A stretch of 64,000 nt of DNA from Sacculina carcini (taxonomy: Eukaryota > Arthropoda > Thecostraca > Sacculinidae), in contig OU696573.1 of NCBI GenBank assembly GCA_916048095.2, forward strand, positions 4,467,535 to 4,531,534, given 5' to 3'. The notes beneath the pieces were generated by a model. The model worked only from the letters and a program-made list of their open reading frames with translations, was not told the origin of the DNA and searched no databases. Each line of letters opens with the position of its first letter. Position 1 is the stretch's first letter. The position numbers and the translations under genes were made by a program. Below are positions 1 through 14,165 of the stretch, in pieces.

Positions 1-2275
1 ATTACTCATACTTCAGGCCACACTCTCGATCTTCTCATTTGTACAGCTTCATCCGCAAATTTAATTCTTCCCGGTCTGCATACTTTCCCACCTGATGCCA
101 CCACATCCGATCATAGCTTCATTTCATTTGCTTTAAAACATCACAAACTGGCTTCTACACACTCACCAAAAACCTACTATGCACGTGATTACAGTAACTT
201 CGACTCTTCGTATTTCTCTCTCCTCGTTTCTTCTTCTCTCTCTCCCACTATTTACAATTTTATTCCCCCTTCAGCCATCTCACACTTCATAAATGAATCT
301 TTGTGTGATATTAATGAGGTTCTGTTCCCACTGCGCCGCCGCGTGATAAAGTCCTCTGTCTCGCCACTTCCGTGGTTAAATTCGGACTTACGCCACTTAC
401 GTGCAGAGACCCGTGCCCATGAACGACGTTGGCGCCGATTTCGCACTGAGTCCAACTGGCTATCTTTTTGCGACTCTCGCCATACTTTTCTTTCCTCTCT
501 CGATCTTGCAAAGTCTGTATATTATAAAGATAAGCTTTCATCCCGCTCAAATTCCTCTGACTCCAGGTGGCACACCCTGAAATCTATCACCGGTTTTTCC
601 AAATCGGCTCCTTGCTCTATTTCTGCGTCATGTTTTTCATCTTTTTTTCTGCGATAAACTTATCTTCGCCAGATCAAAGCTTCCTTCATCCTCCCTTCCT
701 CTAACTTTTTCGTCCTCAAATACTTCCCTCGATGCCTTCTCACCTATCACACCTGCGATGACAATCAAGCTTCTAACTAAGCTACAAAAATCCAGGTGCC
801 CCTCCGATCCAATCAACTTTCGTGTTCTCTCTGACTCCATCTTTCTGCTTGCTCCTTTGCTTACCCATCTTGTAAATACTTCTTTTCTTCATGGTAATTT
901 CCTAGCATCTAAACACGCCATTGTCTCACCTATTCTAAAAAAAACTTCCCTTGAATCCTCCATCCCCAGCAATTTCAGACCTATTTCTTTGCTTCCTCTT
1001 CCTTCCAAGCTTCTTGAGGCTGCCATTCTTCCTCAGCTCCGTCCTTGCATATATTCGGCCCTAGATCCATGTCAATCTGGTTTCGTTTCCGGGCACTCAA
1101 CTGAAACTCTGCTCCTCTCTCTGCTTAATGATATACTTGCTTCTTTTTCCGTGGGTAATTCTGTGCTTTTCATTTCGCTTGACTTTTCTTCCGCTTTTGA
1201 CCTTGTGAACCACTCCATCCTCCGCCAGGATCTACGGCATGCCGGTCTTTCTTCCTCCGCGCTGTCTCTATTGTCATCCTATCTTGCTGATCGGTCATTT
1301 TCGGTACGCTGTAACTCTGAATATTCATCTTCTTCTCCTATTATTTCGGGTGTTCCCCAAGGCTCTCTTCTCGGTCCTCTTTTGTTTAATCTTTATGTTT
1401 CTTCTCTTTGTCCGATCCTCCGCACCTATCCTATATCCTTCCACATTTATGCGGATGATATCCAAATTTATTTCCCTTTTTCGTCCTCTAACAGTTATCT
1501 CATTGACCAACTTCTATCCAACATTGCTGCCTGGGCGACCTCCAGAGATCTCCTCTTGAATCCCGATAAGACAGAGTATATTTTATTTCACCCTCCTAGG
1601 ATATCTCCGAACTGTCTTCATTTGTCCCTCTCCTCTCATATTCGTAGTTTGGGCATTGTCTTTGATCCTTCACTTGATTTCTCCAAACATCTTTCAAACC
1701 TTACCCGATCCTGTCGATTCATCTTGCGCCAACTCTACCCTATACGCCGACACATCGACGAATCGTCCGCACTGCTTCTTGTTAATTCCTATATCTTCTC
1801 CCGTCTCGACTATTGCAATTCTCTATTTTTTCACCTACCTCAAAAATCTCTTCGATCCCTTCAGTCAATCATTAACCTTTCCTGTCGATTCGTTTTGCGT
1901 CTTCCACCTAGGACACCAACCTCTGTACATATTCGGCAACTAGGCTGGCTGCCAGTCCCTTCGAGGATCCATCATAAGCTCTGCTGTCTTGTATATAAAC
2001 TTCTTCACTCGCCTTCTCCCCCTTCCTACTTACTTACCCTCCTACAGTGTAGCGAGCGACCTTCCAGTCGTCGTCCTGTACCTCTTGTTTCTCCTCCTGC
2101 TCTTCATGAGTCAAACTGGTCAGCCAAGTCTTTCTACTTTTCTGCTCCCCGTCTTTACAATCAACTTCCTCCTCATGTCCTGAAGCAAAAATCATACTCC
2201 TCATTCTCTTCTGCTCTGCAAAATTTTTTGCTATCTTTGCCCACACCTCTAACTCCTCCATTCCGACAGCACTAA
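1..2275 (+). pseudogene. LINE ORF2: endonuclease end plus reverse transcriptase, frameshifted
   Basis: ORF2 of the LINE, which nicks target DNA and copies the element RNA in place. Frame 1 is open from base 1 to a stop ending at 657 and carries the endonuclease C-terminal motifs SGHTLDLLI and SDHSFI. The RT continues in frame 2 to 2275 with FRPISLLPLPSKLLE, a GHSTETLL motif, SGVPQGSLLGPLLF, the catalytic YADDIQIY, and the thumb region. The two frames can be joined by one indel in the poly-T/pyrimidine stretch around 630-650, so this copy is broken unless that run is a sequencing error. The L2-like RT motifs agree with the 3' tail. The frame-2 part may begin upstream of 758, because no stop separates it from about 640. 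Confidence 0.85.
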
Positions 2276-2545
2276 ATCTTGTTCTCTCTACATTCATTTT
2301 TCTTGGTTACCAGTGTTAATCTATGATGTGATGTGTGATGTGATGTTTGTTACTGTGTAAGATATTTCTTTTGCTGTTTTATACTCGTTTTTATCTTTTT
2401 TTATCATGTGTGTTATTTTTGCTGGCTCATTTATTTTCCATCTATGAGCTAATACTCCTTTATATTTTTCGCACCAGTTTATCTCTTTTACGCGCCTCTG
2501 CTCTACTTGGCGCTATATCAAATACATGTTTGTTTGTTTGTTTAA
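1..2545 (+). mobile_element. L2/CR1-type LINE, 5' cut by window edge
   Basis: The 3' part of a non-LTR retrotransposon: end of the endonuclease domain, complete reverse transcriptase and 3' UTR. The 3' end at about 2508-2530 carries a GCGCTATAT motif and is followed by a short TGTT repeat (about 2528-2543), the kind of end seen in L2 and CR1 elements, where the simple repeat is used in target-primed reverse transcription. An 84-bp minisatellite starts directly after it. What lies before position 1 is unknown, so full length cannot be judged. Confidence 0.85.
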
Positions 2546-2935
2546 GTATGGTCTGAATTGACTGCTTTACCAAGAGTCTCTATAATCATGTTTCCTTTTC
2601 ATTTTTGATTATGAGATATATTGGTATTAAGTATGGTCTGAATTGACTGCTTTATCAATACTCTCTATAATCATGTTTCCTTTTCACCTTGATTATGAGA
2701 TATATTGGTATTAAGTATGGTCTGAATTGACTGCTTTATCAAGTCTCTATAATCATGTTTCCTTTTCACCTTGATTATGAGATATATTGGTATTAAGTAT
2801 GGTCTGAATTGACTGCTTTATCAAGAGTCTCTATAATCATGTTTCCTTTTCACCTTGATTATGAGATATATTGGTATTAAGTATGGTCTGAATTGACTGC
2901 TTTACCAATACTATCTATAATCAATTTTCAGCCAC
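2546..2935. repeat. 84-bp minisatellite, about 4.6 units
   Basis: The phrase GTATGGTCTGAATTGACTGC recurs at 2546, 2631, 2715, 2797 and 2881, giving periods of 85, 84, 82 and 84 bp. Each unit also contains ATAATCATGTTTCC and GATTATGAGATATATTGG. The array begins at the LINE tail, so it may be the insertion target or may have expanded from the junction. Confidence 0.9.
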
Positions 2936-3346
2936 CTGATTCATTGTGATCCTGAGGTGCTTATTTGTCACATTAATAGACAGTATTTGTCGTGTTATGT
3001 ATGCTGGTGTTGATATGTAACCTGATCGCATGCCGTCTTTTGTTTTGTTTTTCAGTTGAGTCGCCGGCGCGCTGTGCATGCAGTCTCGGGGCTCATCACA
3101 GTACTTGATCGAGGCTGGGTGGAGGATTGATCATCTCGTCGCCCACATCGAGATTAAGAACGGTCTTGTATCGTGCTGTATGTAGTGTCTGGTTTCTGGA
3201 TGTGGCAGGGCAACTGGCATGTATTCTCACTGCATGCGTGTTCAGCCGACGACGACGGTGATTACTAGTTGTTCAGTTATCACGTCCACGTTTCAATTGT
3301 TTTCTCGTGTGTTGGCTTGCGTGCATGTGCTGTAGTGTTTGGTGAC

Positions 3347-3348
<2 letters not shown>
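2936..3348. other. Non-coding stretch, nothing recognised
   Basis: Mixed-composition sequence between the 84-bp minisatellite and a TG tract. No long frame, RNA gene or recognisable element end was seen. Confidence 0.5.

Positions 3349-3428
<80 letters not shown>
3349..3428. repeat. TG dinucleotide microsatellite, about 80 bp
   Basis: About 40 TG units with a single TC interruption near its middle. Confidence 0.95.
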
Positions 3429-7667
<4,239 letters not shown>

Positions 7668-10293
7668 TGAGATGCCGAAATCAAAATGCGAAATTACAGA
7701 GCATTCAGAGCTGATAGGAAAAACCATCGAAAAAAAGGTGGCGTTTTAACGTATTTGAAGGAACACCTCGCAAAAAAGACTACCGTTATTTATTCTGAGT
7801 CAAATTCATACACAGAGTTACTGATGTTACACATCCGCGCGATTAACGTTATCGCTATTAATATATATAGACCGCCGGCATGTCCGACGAACAAGTTTAT
7901 TGATCAACTGACCAATATCAATAATATTCTAGAGACATTTGCCACACCAACACCTACAATAGTTCTGAGTGGTGATTTAAATTTCCCGCGCATCGACTGG
8001 GATTCAGGGACTGTGTACGGGGGAGCTGCAGATATGAGGACACAGGCGAATGAACTGCTGGTGTTTACCAATGAACATTGTCTACAACAAACCATCCGTA
8101 CACCGACTAGAGCAGCAAACATTCTCGACGTATTCATGACCAACAACAACGATTTTATTCGTGAATACTATACAACCCCGACTGATCTGTCGGACCATTA
8201 CATTATTACTCTGGCTAGCAATATCTCGTGGAAAAAATCATCCATTCGTGTTAACAATAGTTCATGCTTTAATGATTTAAATTTCCGTTCAGATTCAGTT
8301 TGTTGGAGTAACATCAGGGAAGAATTGAGAACAGTTGATTGGCAATCCAACATGAGTAATGCTGGACCGGATGAACAGTATGATTTTCTTACCTCCAAAT
8401 GCTTGCATATATCAATGAAACATGTGCCACATAAAAGACTGTCACCAAAAAACCAAATACCACGAGATCGAAAAATTTACATGAGAAAGAGAAGTAATCT
8501 CTTCAAGAAGTTTTTTTACGCGACAGACGTCCGCGTGAAACTACGTATTGAAAAGAAAATATCCACCATCAATGACAGACTGAAAACCTCAGTAGAAACT
8601 GAACAACGTCGTAGTGAACATGCTGCTGTATCGTGCATCAAAACAAACCCGAAATACTTTTATCGATATGCAGCAAACAAGTCCTCTTTAAGAACAGGTA
8701 TTGGCCCTCTAGTCAGATCAGATGGTGTCGTCATAGATGAACCCAGAGCTGTTGTAGACACACTCCGCTCTCAGTATGAAAATGTGTTCAGCATACCGGA
8801 TGCCGATAAAACTGTAAATACGCCCGTGGAATTTTTATCAAATGAAGACTTGTTGTCGTTGAGGGATATGCACTTGTCAGCCAATATGATTCAGATGGTA
8901 ATAAAGGAGTTGAACGTAAACTCAGCAGCTGGACCTGACCAATTTCCTGCAATATTTTTAAAAAATTGTGCTGTGGAATTAAGTAAACCTTTGCTACTAC
9001 TCTATAAAACCTCTTTAGAAACAGGCACAATTCCTGCAAAGTTAAAAAGTGCAAAAGTAACACCTATACATAAAGGCGGTTCTAAAAATGAGGCCAAAAA
9101 TTACAGACCGGTAGCTCTTACCTCTCATATCATCAAGATGCTGGAAAAACTCATTGTTAGAAAAATGTCCACGTATATAGAGGGGAAAGAAATGATGAAC
9201 ACAAACCAACATGGTTTCCGTTCAGGTCGGTCATGTCTGACCCAATTACTTGGACACTACGAAAGAGTGCTGAATTCGTTGGAAAGCAATGAAGATGTGG
9301 ACGTGATTTACCTTGATTTCGCTAAGGCTTTTGATAAGGTCGATCACGGTATACTTCTTCATAAGCTCCGCCAATTGGGTATCTCAGGAAGACTTGGTAT
9401 TTGGATGCATTGCTTTCTCACTGGCAGAACACAAGTTGTGGCGGCTGACGGGGTGGAATCTGCACCGATGTTGGTCACCAGTGGAGTTCCGCAGGGCACT
9501 GTACTCGGTCCACTATTATTTACCATCTACATATCAGATATAGACGGCCACACACAACACTCTCATGTCGGATGCTTTGCCGACGATACTCGTGTGTCAC
9601 GAGAAGTATCAACATCGTCTGACGCTGAATTACTACAGTCTGATATCGACTCACTGTACCGCTGGGCGAATGATAACAACATGGTCTTCAATCCAACTAA
9701 ATTCGAACACATTAGATATAGTTGGAGAAATAATCACAACCATGCAACCAGTTACGTCTCGCAAGATGGCACAGTGATCACCAAAAAAGATCAGGTCAAA
9801 GATTTAGGCGTAATTCTCAGTAGTGATTGCAGTTTCACTGCCCATATCGAAAATGTCACCAATAAAGCTCGTAGCCAAGCTGCCTGGATCTTACGTACAT
9901 TTGGAACTCGCGAGGCGGAACCTATGCGTGTACGGTTCAAAACATTGGTGCTTCCATTACTAGAATACTGTTGCCAATTGTGGAGTCCATGGAAGGCTCG
10001 TGAGAAACAACTTCTAGAAGGAGTACAGAGATCCTTCACAGCCAAAATAAAATCCGTGAGACATCTAAGTTACTGGGACCGACTCAAGGCACTTCGACTT
10101 TTCTCGTTAGAACGACGCCGTGAGAGATATCATATCATCTACCTGTACAAAATAATGACGGGAAAAGTGATGAACAGTGTAGATATAAAGTTCTACACAC
10201 ACAGACGACTTGGAAAACTCTGTCGCATACATAACATCAACTCAGAAGCGACCACGAGAGTAAGAACCATCAAGAACAATTCTTTCTCCATAA

Positions 10294-10295
<2 letters not shown>
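7668..10295 (+). mobile_element. CR1-like LINE, truncated at both ends
   Basis: A non-LTR element lying between the giant TG tract and a CA tract. It lacks ORF1 and the N-terminus of the endonuclease on the left. On the right the reading frame runs straight into (CA)n without a natural stop or 3' UTR. Both ends at dinucleotide repeats suggest recombination or insertion at microsatellites rather than simple 5' truncation. Confidence 0.85.
7686..10295 (+). CDS. LINE ORF2 protein, partial: endonuclease and reverse transcriptase
   Basis: About 870 residues without a stop. The endonuclease part starts mid-domain and shows GGVLTYLKEH, SGDLNFPRIDW (catalytic Asp/Asn), LDVFMTN and LSDHYII (catalytic His). 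The RT has KVTPIHKGG, NYRPVALTS, HGFRSGRSC, VDVIYLDFAKAFDKVDH (first catalytic Asp), SGVPQGTVLGPLLF and CFADDTRV (catalytic DD pair). The thumb region follows with LLEYCCQLWSPW and LLEGVQRSFT. The motif set matches the Jockey/CR1 superfamily; the clade is not fixed. The true start is missing, so the first Met at 7686 is only the first in frame. The open frame continues into the CA tract as a His-Thr run that is not part of the protein. All catalytic residues are present, but the truncations make it dead as an element. Confidence 0.85.

Positions 10296-10354
<59 letters not shown>
10296..10354. repeat. CA microsatellite joining two LINEs
   Basis: About 29 CA units. The sequence to its left is the 3'-truncated CR1-like LINE; to its right a coiled-coil ORF1 of a different LINE starts without a natural start. 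Confidence 0.95.
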
Positions 10355-10357
<3 letters not shown>

Positions 10358-10366
10358 GAGAGTGAG

Positions 10367-11243
10367 TTGGAACAAGTGCGTTTAAACCAAGGCACGATTG
10401 AAGAAGAAAAGAGACAATTGAAAGAACAGATGACAGAACTATTGGAAAAAGAGTTGGCAAATGTTCGACAAATCAATGAGGATATTATTGAAGAAAACAA
10501 ATGCTTGAGGGAGCAGACGACATCATTGACAAATGAGAACGTAGATCTAAAAAAGAGGTTGAGTAACATCGAAGAAAATGGCAAAAGACAAGTAGAGGAC
10601 CTGAAAAAAATTGAAGTTGAGCAAAAAGGATGGAAGAAGAGTCATGAAGTAAGAGTGCATGATTTAGAACATGTCATGGAAGAGCAGCAAAAAAATAAAC
10701 AGGCCGAGATGGAGAGGGCTTGTGTTCAAGTGTTGAATAAGAAGAGGCAGATGGTGAAACAAATGGTTGAAAAAGATAAAAATGTCATAATATTTGGCAT
10801 TGAAGAAGAAACTATCGCCTTTCGAGGCGATAGTTTATGTTTAGTTAGGAAGGGCGAAAAAGTTGCTAAGTGCTTTAGATGTAGAAGTGAAGGAAGATGA
10901 TATGACAGATATGCATCGAATTGGAAAATACGACGCTAAAAACTCGCGACCCATGAGAATCAAGTACAGGTCAAAGGAAGCAGCTGACGAAGTGTTGAAC
11001 AACACATGGAAGCTGAAAGACCATGCCGAATACAGCAAGGTTTGGATCAAACCAGACTCCACGCAGGAAGAAAGAGCATTAATCAAGGAAAAAGTCCAAC
11101 TAATGAAAGAAAAAAACGAGAAACTGACAGAGGAAGAAAAAAAGGAGTTTCATTGGAAGTTGGTACACGGAAAAATCAAGAAATGGTATCGTATGGCAGC
11201 AACGGATGCGAAGGAACAGACAGAAAGGCACACACAAGCTTAA
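10367..11243 (+). pseudogene. LINE ORF1: coiled-coil RNA-binding protein, frameshifted
   Basis: ORF1 proteins of these LINEs trimerise through a coiled coil and coat the element RNA. From 10367 about 140 residues are Glu/Lys/Gln-rich with heptad spacing, followed by KNVIIFGIEEE, which resembles the start of an RRM-like ORF1 domain. This frame ends at 10900. The C-terminal part (MHRIGKYD, SRPMRIKYRS, ADEVL) lies in another frame, 10863-11243. The break coincides with a perfect 11-bp hairpin at 10810-10835. The ORF1 stop TAA at 11241-11243 overlaps the ORF2 ATG. The real N-terminus was lost at the CA tract. Confidence 0.75.
10810..10835 (+). other. Perfect 11-bp hairpin with TTCG loop
   Basis: AACTATCGCCT and AGGCGATAGTT are exact reverse complements separated by TTCG. 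It lies where ORF1 loses its frame, so it may be a small foldback insertion or a structural element of the RNA. Confidence 0.85.
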
Positions 11244-13665
11244 TGTACACAAACATCGACGGGTATATGTCGAGTAGAATCGAGCTCAATGAATACCTGT
11301 GTGGAAAAAACCCTGACATTGTTGCTATAGTAGAAACAAAACTCAAAGAAGATATTGTAGTTCAAGGCTTGGTTCATAGCAGGTATAACATATACAGAAG
11401 GGATAGAAATAAAAAAGCGGGAGGGGGAGTGATGGTGTTGACAAGAGACGATATTAATGCAAAAGTGGTGTATATTGGAATGAAGGCGGAATTAATAATG
11501 TTAGAGATAAAACTCTTGGACAGTGTGAAACACTTCATGGCGGTTTATGTGCCGCCAAGAAGTAGTTCATGGAAGCTGAACGAGTTTGAAGAAATGCTCA
11601 ATGATACTCTGAATGAACTATGCTATCTGATGAACAAGTACAAAAACTTAACAATTGTAGGAGATTTTAACTGTAAGGAAGTTGACTGGCAAAATTGGAA
11701 CGCAAACGGATCACCGAACTCATGGAATTCAAGACTTATGACACTGATGATGAAAAATTATATGAATCAGTGGGTTCAAGAGAATACTCGATTCAGGGGT
11801 TCAGACGAGCCATCAAAACTAGATTTGGTTTTTACTGATGAAATGGACATAATAAAATCGTTGACGTATAAGAGTCCAATTGGCAAAAGCGACCATGTGC
11901 TGATAGAGGCAGTTTTAGAGTATGGAAAACCTGCAAAAGGTACCTGTAAATACTACGGTGATAAACTGAACTATGACAAAGCCAACATAAAACAGCTTAA
12001 GAGATACTTTGATGAGGTCGACTGGACCGCTATGTTGACAATGACGGATGTTCAACAAAAATTTGATTATTTTGTTGACGTGTACAAGCTCGGTGTTGAA
12101 AGATATGTTCCAAGAATAAAAAGATCATACACCAAGAAAAATGTTTGGTTCAACAAAAGATGTGAAAAAGCAAGAGAGGACAAAGAAAAAGCATGGAACA
12201 TATTGCGAAAGAGAAATACTTATGAGCACCGGAAAGAGTACAAAAGAGCCAGAAACAATTACGTGAAAATAAGACGAGAAGAAACAATGAATTATGAAAA
12301 AAATATAGTTGAAAAATGTGAAAAAGAACCGAAGATGTTCTACAAGTATGTCAACGGAAAGATGAAAAATTACGTGGGCATCGAAAGAATTCAACATGAA
12401 GGCGAGACCGTTACTGAACCAGAGAAAATCTGCGAAATTATGAATTATAGATTTCACATGGTGTTCACTGATGAAAGTCCCTTTGATGGAAGTCGAATCT
12501 TGCCGAAATGTAGGCCTATGGGAGATGTGTATTTATCTAAGAAAGATCTGATCGAGAGACTGTCGAAGTTAAAGAATGGGAAATCGGTTGGACCAGACGG
12601 AATTGAGGGGAGCATTATCAGGGAATGCAGGGAAGAGTTGACGGAGCCATTGTATGACGTCATATGTACTAGCTTGCGCCTGGGTGAAGTTCCTTCACAA
12701 TGGCAATGTTCGAGCATTGTTCCAATTCACAAGAAGGGTTCGAAAGAGGAATCATCCAACTACAGGCCTATATCACTGACCAGCGTGATATGTAAAGTGT
12801 GTGAAAAAATCATCAAGGACCAGTGGGTAAAACACCTGGAGAGGGAAAAGGTTTTGTCAAATGCACAATACGGATTTAGACAATCAAGATCATGTGTGTC
12901 GAGTCTTTTATTCTTTTACAACAAAATTATTGATGTTGTACAGGAGAGGGACAAGTGGGTGGACTGCATATACTTGGACTTGTGCAAAGCTTTCGACAAG
13001 GTCCCATTCAGGAGGCTTCTGTGGAAACTGGAGTATTGTGGAGGAATACAAGGACCACTATTGAAATGGATGGAACATTACTTGACCGATAGAAAAATGA
13101 GTACAACTGTGAGGGGAGCGGCTTCTTCGTGGAAGCGGGTGAAAAGTGGGGTGCCACAAGGCTCTGTGCTCGGACCAATAATGTTTCTCATATATATCAA
13201 TGATATAACGAACGATCTGGACAGCACCGTTCACCTTTTTGCCGACGATGCCAAATTGATGAGAGTCATAACGAGTAAGAGAGACTGTGAACAATTGCAA
13301 TGTGACATCGACAAGATTCAAGAATGGTGTCAAAAATGGTTAATGAGCCTCAACGAAACAAAGTGTCATGTCATGAAATTTGGCAAAAGCGGGAAGAGAC
13401 CATCTGTGGACTATGCACTGGGATGCGTCACGCTGCGAGAGGTGGACAAGGAGCGAGATCTTGGTGTGATTATCCAGAATGATCTGTCACCGCAGGCGCA
13501 CATTGATGACCTTTTCGCTAAGTCGTATGCACTTATTTCAAAAACGAGAGGAGTATTTAACTACATGGATGAGAATATGTTCAGAAAAATCATGATAGCT
13601 CTAATTAGGCCAAAGATCGAATACGCAGCTGTAGTTTGGTCTCCACACGAAGTGAAACATATAAA
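11243..13665 (+). CDS. LINE ORF2 protein: endonuclease and reverse transcriptase, C-terminus lost
   Basis: About 807 residues from the ATG at 11243 to the truncation. The endonuclease has TNIDG at its start, IVETKLK, GGGVMVLTR, VGDFNCKEVDW, SKLDLVFTD and GKSDHVLIEA. The RT has NGKSVGPDG, IVPIHKKGS, NYRPISLTS, YGFRQSRSC, DCIYLDLCKAFDKVP, SGVPQGSVLGPIMF and LFADDAKLM. The thumb is cut after EYAAVVWSPHE. The open frame extends upstream to 11006, but the start is placed at 11243 because the endonuclease begins there and because TAATG joins it to the ORF1 stop. The frame runs on to 14011 through the LTR of the neighbouring Gypsy element; that C-terminal part is not LINE protein. Catalytic motifs are intact. 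Confidence 0.85.
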
Positions 13666-14025
13666 TGTAGTAAAGTCAGATGACAGCAGCACCACGTTTC
13701 ACCTGTATTTTCATGCACCAGCGCTCAGCAATCAAACACCATCCTTCCACAGACAACGCACACATTCAACTCACCCTGCACCGGCTTCTCATGACCATCG
13801 CACACAAGCACACATCAACATACATGTAAATGCACACACACACGCACACACACACACACACACACCACTACCTGCCACAACGCTCAAAAGCAAGTCGAGC
13901 CGAGTCAGCAAGCTGACGCTGCAAACATGCACACACTCGCACACAGACATACATATGCACGCGAATACGACACTCACTCACACCGCTCTGGCTAGATATG
14001 CAGCACTCTAATATACTAACGCACA
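13666..14025 (-). repeat. 3' LTR of family A element
   Basis: 360 bp. Read on the minus strand it starts TGTGCG and ends CTACA. It matches 18013-18370 apart from a few substitutions and CA-tract length. Confidence 0.9.
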
Positions 14026-14034
14026 CTCTCCCCT
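14026..14034 (-). promoter_or_regulatory. Polypurine tract of family A element
   Basis: Minus-strand AGGGGAGAG directly abuts the 3' LTR, as expected for the plus-strand DNA primer, and fixes the LTR edge at 14025. Confidence 0.75.
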
Positions 14035-14165
14035 GATTATATACAAATCACAAAAAACGCAAGTTAACCCAGGACAATAGGGGTAAGAAGAAAAGAAGCA
14101 CAACATGAACATCAAAAGAACAAACCACAAAACCGAACATTCGTGTCAAATAGTCATGACAACAA

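Larger units (their letters stand above)
10355..13665 (+). mobile_element. Second CR1-like LINE, ends truncated
   Basis: ORF1 (coiled coil) followed by ORF2 (endonuclease-RT). The left end is cut at the CA tract. The right end is cut inside the RT thumb, where the LTR of a Gypsy-like element begins at 13666. The rest of the LINE is not found after that element (from 18371), so this is not a simple insertion with both halves preserved. Confidence 0.85.

Noticed and set aside
11006-14011. A 1,001-residue protein extending from the LINE into CA-rich sequence
   Set aside because: After 13665 the frame reads through the LTR of an element on the opposite strand; the open frame there is fortuitous.
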